Shown here: piece after piece, positions 8,229-16,680 of the stretch
How the letters are laid out: every line of letters starts with the position of its first letter
How positions within the stretch are numbered: the stretch's first letter is position 1
Source: an uncultured Alcanivoracaceae bacterium
GTDB taxonomy: Bacteria > Pseudomonadota > Gammaproteobacteria > Pseudomonadales > Alcanivoracaceae
DNA length: 16,680 nt
Direction of reading: 5' to 3'
Assembly (NCBI GenBank): GCA_937943665.1
Contig: CALEAR010000355.1
Location: 1-16,680 of the forward strand
The notes under the pieces: model-generated
Told to the model about the DNA's origin: nothing
What the model saw: the letters and a program-made list of their open reading frames with translations, nothing else
The model's database searches: none
Program-made: the position numbers and the translations under genes

Positions 8229-11200
8229 ATGGCAACTCCACAATTTGTCCATTTACGTTTGCATACGGATTACTCCTTAGTGGATGGCATAGTTCGTATC
8301 AAACCCTTGCTGGCACGTTGTGTGGAGCTAGGCATGCCGGCCGTGGCAGTAACGGATGATTCCAACCTGTTTGGGCTTATTAAGTTTTATGATGCGGCCA
8401 TGAAAGCCGGTGTAAAGCCCATTGCAGGAGCGGATTTATGGGTGCAGTTTGAGGCCTTTGATGAGCCCGTACCCATGAGTGCTTTAGTGCAAAACACTCA
8501 GGGCTATAAAAACCTTACCCTATTGATTTCACGAGCCTGGCAACAAAACCAGCAAAACGGTAAGGCCTTAGTGAAGGAGGCTTGGCTAGCAGAGCTTAAC
8601 GAAGGGCTAATTTTATTGTCCGGGGGCACCTTTGGCCCCTTTGGTCGCCTGTTATTAAAAGGCAATATGACACAGGCACAGCAGCTGGCCCAGTGGTGCC
8701 AACAACACTTCCCTCAACGCTTTTACTTAGAAGTGCAACGCGCCGGCCGGCCAGGGGATGAAGAGTGCTTGCATGCCACTGTGGCCTTTGCCTTGGAACA
8801 GCAGCTGCCCATTGTGGCCACGAATGATGTGCGTTTTATGCAGGCGGAGGATTTTGAAGCCCATGAGGTGCGAGTGTGCATTCATGATGGTTACACCTTG
8901 GAGGATCCGCGTCGCGAACGCCGCTATAGCGAAGAACAGTATTTAAAATCTCCCGAGGAAATGGCAGATCTGTTTAGCGATTTGCCCGAGGCCTTGGCCA
9001 ATACGGTGGAAATTGCCAAACGCTGCTCCATTGATATTGAGCTTGGCAAAAACTATTTGCCGGATTTCCCCGTGCCCGAGGGTATGACCATTGCGGAGTA
9101 TTTTGAAAAGGTTTCCTATGAGGGCTTAGAAAAGCGCCTTGAGGGTATTTTGGATCCTCAGGCCCCCGATTATGCAGAGCAAAAACAAAAGTACTTAGAT
9201 CGTTTGGCCTTTGAGCTCAACGTTATTAACCAAATGAAGTTCCCCGGCTACTTTTTAATTGTGTCGGATTTTATTCGTTGGGCGAAGCAAAACGATATTC
9301 CCGTGGGCCCAGGGCGGGGGTCGGGGGCAGGCTCTTTGGTGGCTTGGGTGCTTGAAATTACCGATCTTGACCCACTGCAATACGATTTACTCTTTGAGCG
9401 CTTCCTTAACCCTGAACGGGTATCCATGCCAGACTTTGATGTGGATTTTTGCATGGAACAGCGGGATGACGTGATTGCTTACGTGGCGCGCACCTATGGC
9501 CGCGAAGCTGTGGGTCAAATTGTTACCTTTGGCACCATGGCCGCTAAGGCGGTGGTGCGAGATGTGGCACGGGTGCAAGGCAAGCCCTATGGATTAGCGG
9601 ATCGCTTATCCAAGATGATCCCCGGTACGCCGGGTATGACGCTAAAAAAAGCCCGAGAACAAGAGGAATCTTTAGAAGAGTTTTTAAGTGGTGAGCCCCA
9701 CGGCGACCAAGAGGCCGCTAACGAAATTTGGGAAATGGCGGTGAAGCTTGAGGGCCTCACCCGTAACGTGGGCCGCCACGCTGGGGGCGTGGTGATTGCC
9801 CCCGGAAAGCTCACGGATTTTGCTCCCCTGCATTGCGATGAGCATGGCGATAACCTCGTCACCCAGTTTGATAAAGATGATGTGGAAGCAGCGGGCCTTG
9901 TGAAGTTTGACTTCTTAGGCTTAAGAACCCTCACCATTATTGATTGGGCCATTAAGGCGGCCAATAAAAAGCGCGCCAAGGAAGGGCTTGAGCCCATTAC
10001 CAGCAGCGATATCCCCCTCGATGACACGGCCACCTTTGAGTTGCTTAAGCGTGGGGATACCACTGCCGTGTTCCAGTTGGAATCCTCTGGCATGAAGGAG
10101 CTGATTAAAAAGCTCAAGCCCGATGTGTTTGAAGACATTATTGCTTTGGTGGCCTTGTATCGCCCAGGCCCTTTGGAATCGGGCATGGTGGATAACTTTA
10201 TTAACCGTAAGCATGGTCGTGAGCCCTTAGCTTACCCGGATCCCCAATATCAGCACGAATTATTAAAACCCATCCTTGAACCCACCTATGGGGTGATTCT
10301 GTATCAGGAACAGGTGATGCAAATTGCCCAGGTACTGGCGGGTTATTCCCTTGGTCAGGCGGATTTATTACGCCGTGCCATGGGTAAAAAAGATGCCGAA
10401 GAAATGGCAGCCCAGCGTAAGGCCTTTGAAGAGGGGGCGCGTGCCCAAGGGGTGGATGGGGAGCTTGCGGTTCGTATTTTTGATTTGGTGGAAAAGTTCG
10501 CAGGTTATGGGTTTAACAAATCGCACTCCGCTGCCTATGCCTTAGTGGCGTACCACACAGCGTGGTTAAAAGTGCATTACCCCGCCGAGTTTATGGCGGC
10601 GGTGATTTCGGCAGAAATGCACAACACCGATAAAGTGGTTACCTTTGTGGATGAATGTCACAGCATGGGGCTTAATGTATTGCCACCAGAAGTGAATAGC
10701 TGTGGGTATCGTTTTATTGCCAATGAAGAAGGCCATGTGGTGTATGGGTTGGGTGCCATTAAAGGGCTAGGAGAAGGCCCCATTGAGGCCATTGTGCAGG
10801 CCCGCGATGAGGGCGTGGTGTTTGAAAATCTGTTTGATTTTTGCCGCCGCGTGGATATGAAGCGAATGAATCGCCGCTCCATGGAAGCCTTAGTGAAAGC
10901 AGGGGCGTTAGACCAACTAGGCCCTAACCAACACTTTAATGATAGGGCCTCCCTGTTAGCTAGTTTGCCCGATGCCATGAAAGCAGCAGAACAAGCCAGT
11001 GAAGATGAAGCCGCAGGCATGGGAGATTTGTTTGGTGGCCCCGCTGCGGATGATCAGGCGGTGGCGGCAGTGGTGTGGAAGACGCGCCCACCTTGGAACG
11101 ATGATGAACGGCTGAATGGGGAAAAAGATACCTTAGGGTTATTCCTCACGGGGCACCCCATTGATCAGTTTGAGAAGGAATTGAACCACTTTGTCACGGC

Positions 11201-11735
11201 CCGCTTTAACCGCCTAACGCCCACAGAGAAGGGACATGTGGCCACAGTGGCAGGGCTAGTGGTGCAATTACGTATTACACGCAGCAAGCGCAGTGGTGAA
11301 CGCATGGCGTTCTTAACGCTCGATGATAAAACCGGCCGTGTGGAAGTTTCTGTGTTTGGGCGCGTGTTTGCGGAATTTGCCCCCATTATTGAAAAGGATA
11401 CTTTACTTGTGGTGCGTGGTGCCGTTCGCCCCGATGATTACACCGGCGGGGTGAGTGTGATGGCAGATGAGATCCTCACCATGGCGCAGGCTCGTGAGCG
11501 CTTTGCTCAACAAATTCGCCTGTGTGTCCCTGTGGAGGCCGGTTTGCCCCAGCAACTGCGTGAGCAATTGAGCTCCTTCCAGGGCGGCAGTTGCCCAGTG
11601 GTGCTAGAATTAACCCACGAGGCAGCCCATGCGAAAATGCGCCTAGGTGAGGGTTGGCAAGTGGCGCCGGATCAACAGCTGATTAATGCCTTGCGCGCCC
11701 AATGGGGCACAGAACAAGTGCACATAGATTATTAA
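8229..11735 (+). CDS. dnaE: DNA polymerase III subunit alpha
   Basis: Catalytic polymerase subunit of the replicative Pol III core (C-family, DnaE1 type). The 1168-residue product is close to the Escherichia coli 1160. Domains in order: N-terminal PHP domain (about 5-280; HLRLHTDYSLVDG, degenerate TDD instead of TDH); palm with GPGRGSGAGS (360-369), catalytic D404 and D406 in PDFDVDF, and D561 in VKFDFLG; thumb and fingers (AVFQLES, ALYRPGPLESGMVDNF, YQEQVMQIAQ, GYGFNKSHSAAYA); beta-binding region; OB fold (about 998-1080; VAGLVVQLRITR, TLDDKTGRVEVSVF); C-terminal tau-binding domain. The internal clamp-binding site reads MGDLF (931-935), where E. coli has QADMF. The PHP domain looks catalytically dead, as in other proteobacteria that proofread with DnaQ. 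The start at 8229 is supported by AAGAGGA. Confidence 0.98.
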   Translation: MATPQFVHLRLHTDYSLVDGIVRIKPLLARCVELGMPAVAVTDDSNLFGLIKFYDAAMKAGVKPIAGADLWVQFEAFDEPVPMSALVQNTQGYKNLTLLISRAWQQNQQNGKALVKEAWLAELNEGLILLSGGTFGPFGRLLLKGNMTQAQQLAQWCQQHFPQRFYLEVQRAGRPGDEECLHATVAFALEQQLPIVATNDVRFMQAEDFEAHEVRVCIHDGYTLEDPRRERRYSEEQYLKSPEEMADLFSDLPEALANTVEIAKRCSIDIELGKNYLPDFPVPEGMTIAEYFEKVSYEGLEKRLEGILDPQAPDYAEQKQKYLDRLAFELNVINQMKFPGYFLIVSDFIRWAKQNDIPVGPGRGSGAGSLVAWVLEITDLDPLQYDLLFERFLNPERVSMPDFDVDFCMEQRDDVIAYVARTYGREAVGQIVTFGTMAAKAVVRDVARVQGKPYGLADRLSKMIPGTPGMTLKKAREQEESLEEFLSGEPHGDQEAANEIWEMAVKLEGLTRNVGRHAGGVVIAPGKLTDFAPLHCDEHGDNLVTQFDKDDVEAAGLVKFDFLGLRTLTIIDWAIKAANKKRAKEGLEPITSSDIPLDDTATFELLKRGDTTAVFQLESSGMKELIKKLKPDVFEDIIALVALYRPGPLESGMVDNFINRKHGREPLAYPDPQYQHELLKPILEPTYGVILYQEQVMQIAQVLAGYSLGQADLLRRAMGKKDAEEMAAQRKAFEEGARAQGVDGELAVRIFDLVEKFAGYGFNKSHSAAYALVAYHTAWLKVHYPAEFMAAVISAEMHNTDKVVTFVDECHSMGLNVLPPEVNSCGYRFIANEEGHVVYGLGAIKGLGEGPIEAIVQARDEGVVFENLFDFCRRVDMKRMNRRSMEALVKAGALDQLGPNQHFNDRASLLASLPDAMKAAEQASEDEAAGMGDLFGGPAADDQAVAAVVWKTRPPWNDDERLNGEKDTLGLFLTGHPIDQFEKELNHFVTARFNRLTPTEKGHVATVAGLVVQLRITRSKRSGERMAFLTLDDKTGRVEVSVFGRVFAEFAPIIEKDTLLVVRGAVRPDDYTGGVSVMADEILTMAQARERFAQQIRLCVPVEAGLPQQLREQLSSFQGGSCPVVLELTHEAAHAKMRLGEGWQVAPDQQLINALRAQWGTEQVHIDY

Positions 11736-11822
11736 CATGCCATGGGGCAAAGGGTGGGGGATCTCGACCTGACCCCTGTTTTCTTAGTACACTGCCCCCA
11801 CATCTAATGATAGAGGCTGATT
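11736..11822 (+). promoter_or_regulatory. dnaE-accA intergenic region with alternative GC-rich stems
   Basis: The 87-nt gap holds GTGGGGG at 11754-11760, complementary to CCCCCAC at 11795-11801, and GGGGCA at 11744-11749, complementary to TGCCCC at 11793-11798. The two pairings share the same 3' arm and exclude each other. A third, weaker pairing of GGGG (11757-11760) with CCCC (11773-11776) is followed by TGTTTTCTT, a terminator-like layout. I read this as a likely boundary (dnaE 3' end and/or accA leader). I find no convincing -35/-10 pair. An AGAGG at 11812-11816 is the accA ribosome binding site. Confidence 0.35.
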
Positions 11823-12788
11823 ATGAACCCCAACTTTCTTGATTTTGAGCAACCGATTGCTGAGCTTGAAACAAAAATTGAGGAGTTGCGCCATGCAAGT
11901 ACCGATGTGGATGTGAACATATCGGATGAAATTCGGCGCCTTGAAGAAAAGAGTCAGTCTCTTTTGGAATCGGTTTTTGGTGGGTTAACGCCGTGGCAAA
12001 TTTCGCAGCTTTCACGTCACCCCTTAAGGCCGCACACTTTAGATTACATCAAGCTCATTTTTGATGAGTTTGATGAGCTTCATGGGGATCGTACCTTTGC
12101 CGATGATCCTGCCATTGTGGGAGGAATTGCCCGATTAGCGGGAGAACCCGTGATGGTGATTGGCCACCAAAAGGGTCGGGAAGTGAAAGAAAAGGTGCGC
12201 CGAAATTTTGGCATGCCCAAGCCCGAAGGGTACCGTAAGGCCTTGCGTTTAATGGAAATGGCCGAGCGTTTTAAACTCCCTATCCTTACTTTTATCGATA
12301 CGCCGGGCGCCTTTCCAGGTATTGATGCTGAAGAGCGTGGCCAAAGTGAGGCTATTGCACGTAACTTATTAGTGATGTCTCATCTGAAGGTGCCCATTAT
12401 TGCCACTGTGATCGGAGAAGGCGGTTCTGGTGGTGCTTTGGCCATTGGGGTTTGTGATCACTTACAAATGTTGCAGTACAGCACCTATGCGGTGATCTCT
12501 CCTGAGGGGTGTGCCTCCATTTTATGGCGCAGCGCTGAAAAGGCCCCTGAGGCTGCCGAGGCCATGGGAATTAATGCGGAGCGGCTCCATGAGCTTGGCT
12601 TGGTGGATACGGTGATCCCTGAACCCCTAGGCAGTGCCCATCGAGATTACGAAGCCACCGCTCAGGCCATTAGTGACGCGCTGATTAAACAGCTCAACGT
12701 GCTGCAAGCCATGCCCGTGGATGAGCTGCTCAAACGCCGTTATGAGCGTTTAATGTCCTATGGCAATGTGGAAATCCAAGGTGGCTAA
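11823..12788 (+). CDS. accA: Acetyl-CoA carboxylase carboxyltransferase subunit alpha
   Basis: Alpha subunit of the AccA2D2 carboxyltransferase, which moves the carboxyl group from biotin on AccB to acetyl-CoA to form malonyl-CoA, the committed step of fatty-acid synthesis. The 321-residue product (Escherichia coli 319) starts with the family's [13 protein letters not shown] (4-16) and a coiled-coil-like helix to about 50. The crotonase-fold carboxyltransferase domain follows: [10 protein letters not shown] (81-90), GHQKGRE (114-120), [10 protein letters not shown] (157-166), the Gly-rich oxyanion motif [12 protein letters not shown] (197-208), and [10 protein letters not shown] (226-235). 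The C-terminus [11 protein letters not shown] matches the family. The start has AGAGG 6 nt upstream. Position directly after dnaE is the usual gammaproteobacterial arrangement; tilS follows or overlaps at its 3' end. Confidence 0.98.
   Translation: MNPNFLDFEQPIAELETKIEELRHASTDVDVNISDEIRRLEEKSQSLLESVFGGLTPWQISQLSRHPLRPHTLDYIKLIFDEFDELHGDRTFADDPAIVGGIARLAGEPVMVIGHQKGREVKEKVRRNFGMPKPEGYRKALRLMEMAERFKLPILTFIDTPGAFPGIDAEERGQSEAIARNLLVMSHLKVPIIATVIGEGGSGGALAIGVCDHLQMLQYSTYAVISPEGCASILWRSAEKAPEAAEAMGINAERLHELGLVDTVIPEPLGSAHRDYEATAQAISDALIKQLNVLQAMPVDELLKRRYERLMSYGNVEIQGG
12778..12784 (+). promoter_or_regulatory. Candidate ribosome binding site for tilS inside the accA 3' end
   Basis: AAGGTGG, 8 nt before the in-frame GTG at 12793. 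It favours that GTG over the in-frame ATGs at 12760 and 12766, which have no recognisable Shine-Dalgarno. Confidence 0.45.
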
Positions 12789-12792
12789 CAAT

Positions 12793-14124
12793 GTGGCCAC
12801 CCAGGCGCAGGCCTTGGTGGCACAGTGTAAAGCAGCTTTAGCACAATTCTCCGGCCCCATTACCTTGGGCTATAGCGGTGGAGTGGATTCCTCTGTATTG
12901 CTTCATGCGCTTTTAAAAGCCGGTGCTCAAGGGCGCTTAAGCGCGGTACATGTGCACCATGGCTTGCAACCCTTGGCCGATACCTGGCTTGCTTATTGTG
13001 AGCAGGAGTGTGAACGCCTTGGGGTGCCCTTCCATGGGGTGAAGCTGAATTTACCTGGCGAACATAATATTGAAGGGCGTGCCCGCCGCGAGCGCCGTGC
13101 GGCCCTACTGGCGCATACTTCCCCGCAGGGGCGTTTGGCGTTAGCGCAGCATCAAAATGATCAAGCGGAAACCTTATTATTGCAATTGTTGCGTGGTGCT
13201 GGCCCACAGGGGCTCGGTGCCATGGCGCCGTTGAGTGATTATGAAGGATACACCCTTTGGCGGCCCTTATTGCACTTGCCTAAAACCATGTTGGCCGCCA
13301 TTGCCCGCCATTGGGAGCTGACTTGGGTGGAAGACCCCACCAACGAAGATGTAACTCCAGATCGTAATTATTTACGCCAACAAGTGATTCCTTTATTGGA
13401 GCAACGCTGGCCCCAGCTTGTGCCCACCCTAGCTCGTAATGCTCAGTTGCAACAGGAGGCCGCCCACTTGCAACAGGCCCTAGCACATGAAGATTGGCAG
13501 CGCCTTTCAATCAATCAAGAGGCACTGTGCCTGCAGGGGCTGCAAACGTTAAGCAAGGAGCGCCAACGTAACCTGATTTACCGTTGGATTTTAGCTCGTG
13601 GGTTCATGCCGCCGAGCCAAAAGGTGTTAGCTCGGCTGTGGCGGGAGCTTATCCCCGCCCGCGAGGATGCCACCCCCAAGGTCGCCTGGCCTTATGCTTT
13701 GTTTTGTCGCCACGGTGGCGCTCTGTATTTAATGTCTCATGAGGAACATGCTCCTACTCGGACGCACCAAAACATCACCCTTCAGGAAAATCAGACCCAT
13801 ACTTGGGGGCAAGGGATGTTGAGTGTGAAACTCACAACAGGTGCTGCGCCTTTGCGCTTGCCTGCCACCTTGAACGGACTTACCTTAGCGCCTGTGCCAA
13901 AGGGGGCGCGCCTTAAGGTGCGAGGGTATCATCGCTGTGTGCGCGAAGCGTGGCGTGCACAGGGTATTCCCCCTTGGCGCCGTGAGCAGATCCCTGGGCT
14001 CTTCTTTAAGGGGGAGCTAGTGGCAGTGCCCAACGTGGGCGTTGTGGATGGGAGGTTTCCCCAAGAGGGCGAGAAAGCATGGGCGCTCAATTGGCAGTGG
14101 TTTGCCTTAGAATCACGGTGGTAA
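12793..14124 (+). CDS. tilS: tRNA(Ile)-lysidine synthase TilS
   Basis: ATP-dependent enzyme that attaches lysine to C34 of the tRNA-Ile with CAU anticodon, changing its codon from AUG to AUA and its identity from Met to Ile. From the GTG at 12793 the product is 443 residues. The N-terminal PP-loop ATPase has SGGVDSS (28-34), and further N-type signatures follow: VHHGL, the ARRERRAAL stretch, the AQHQNDQAETLLLQLLRG block and the WVEDPTNED / RNYLRQQVIPLL block. The remainder is the middle TilS domain and the C-terminal tRNA-binding domain (LKVRGYHRCVREAWRAQ region, VPNVGVVDG near the end). The start is uncertain: GTG 12793 has AAGGTGG upstream and lies 4 nt past accA, while ATG 12760 would overlap accA by 29 nt and add 11 residues. 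Two hairpins follow its stop. Confidence 0.95.
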   Translation: MATQAQALVAQCKAALAQFSGPITLGYSGGVDSSVLLHALLKAGAQGRLSAVHVHHGLQPLADTWLAYCEQECERLGVPFHGVKLNLPGEHNIEGRARRERRAALLAHTSPQGRLALAQHQNDQAETLLLQLLRGAGPQGLGAMAPLSDYEGYTLWRPLLHLPKTMLAAIARHWELTWVEDPTNEDVTPDRNYLRQQVIPLLEQRWPQLVPTLARNAQLQQEAAHLQQALAHEDWQRLSINQEALCLQGLQTLSKERQRNLIYRWILARGFMPPSQKVLARLWRELIPAREDATPKVAWPYALFCRHGGALYLMSHEEHAPTRTHQNITLQENQTHTWGQGMLSVKLTTGAAPLRLPATLNGLTLAPVPKGARLKVRGYHRCVREAWRAQGIPPWRREQIPGLFFKGELVAVPNVGVVDGRFPQEGEKAWALNWQWFALESRW

Positions 14125-14130
14125 AGGCAT

Positions 14131-14162
14131 AAAAAAACAGCGCTTTGCATTGAGGCAAGCGC
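14131..14162 (-). terminator. Candidate intrinsic terminator for leftward (minus-strand) transcription
   Basis: Read on the minus strand, GCGCTTGC (14162-14155) pairs with GCAAAGCGC (14148-14140) with one bulged base and the 6-nt loop CTCAAT. Two bases later comes a run of seven Ts (14137-14131). This is a textbook hairpin plus U-tract, but facing against every gene in the window. On the plus strand the hairpin is followed by CGAGCTCTG with no T-run, so it is a poor terminator for tilS. Confidence 0.55.
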
Positions 14163-14224
14163 CGAGCTCTGTTACTATTTACCCCCGTCCTAGTTCAATC
14201 AGCTCCTTGTTTTTATTGTGATAT

Positions 14225-14244
14225 CCCAACCAATGGTTCATGGG

Positions 14245-14260
<16 letters not shown>
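14225..14260 (+). terminator. Candidate rightward terminator or attenuator hairpin upstream of pyrG
   Basis: CCCAACCAA (14225-14233) can pair with TTGATTGGG (14245-14253) with a single C-A mismatch and an 11-nt loop; CG and then five Ts (14256-14260) follow. It may end the accA-tilS transcript, or act as a leader element for pyrG, 45 nt before its ATG. The stem is also stable on the minus strand, where the mismatch becomes a G-U pair. Modest stability; the role is inferred. Confidence 0.4.

Positions 14261-16680
<2,420 letters not shown>

Noticed and set aside
9587..10186. A 199-codon open frame on the minus strand inside dnaE
   Set aside because: It lies wholly antisense to the conserved DnaE catalytic region, has a low-complexity Ser-rich translation, no Shine-Dalgarno support and no recognisable domain. 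It is a shadow of the DnaE codon pattern.

Overview
The window is a dense, single-strand stretch of chromosomal housekeeping genes from a Gram-negative bacterium. All 13 genes read on the + strand: 'rseP - bamA - skp - lpxD - fabZ - lpxA - lpxB - rnhB - dnaE - accA - tilS - pyrG - kdsA'. The first and last are cut by the window edges. The proteins (BamA with signal peptide, POTRA region and barrel, the whole early lipid A pathway, a DnaE1-type Pol III alpha) point to a gammaproteobacterium. From memory, accA followed directly by tilS, pyrG and kdsA is the order in Pseudomonas and related non-enteric gammaproteobacteria; enterobacteria break it up. I cannot name the genus.

Layout. Positions 1-6362 are an envelope block: RseP (sigma-E pathway protease), BamA and Skp (outer-membrane protein assembly and periplasmic chaperone), then LpxD, FabZ and LpxA. 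LpxB, RnhB and DnaE follow (6423-11735). Spacing is tight: rseP/bamA share one base (TAATG), bamA-skp 9 nt, skp-lpxD 1 nt, lpxB/rnhB overlap by 4 nt (ATGA), rnhB-dnaE 10 nt. An 87-nt gap with GC-rich complementary blocks precedes accA; tilS follows almost at once. A 181-nt gap holding two hairpins separates tilS from pyrG, which is followed after 10 nt by kdsA.

How the genes work together. LpxA, LpxD and LpxB carry out three steps of lipid A synthesis, and KdsA makes the Kdo precursor later attached to lipid A. FabZ and AccA (malonyl-CoA supply) feed fatty-acid synthesis, which competes with LpxA for 3-hydroxyacyl-ACP. PyrG makes CTP, used for CMP-Kdo and phospholipids. BamA, Skp and RseP build and survey the outer membrane that receives these lipids. 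RnhB and DnaE (replication/repair) and TilS (tRNA-Ile maturation) are conserved passengers.

I see no mobile element, CRISPR, phage, tRNA/rRNA gene or novel defence or metabolic system, and I do not claim one. What deserves a second look is small-scale: an apparent frame break at the left edge of rseP; a perfect 9-bp hairpin between lpxA and lpxB; a well-formed intrinsic terminator facing left (against all genes) plus a rightward terminator-like hairpin between tilS and pyrG; a DnaE clamp-binding motif lacking its usual Gln; and an LpxA acyl-ruler position that differs from Pseudomonas aeruginosa.
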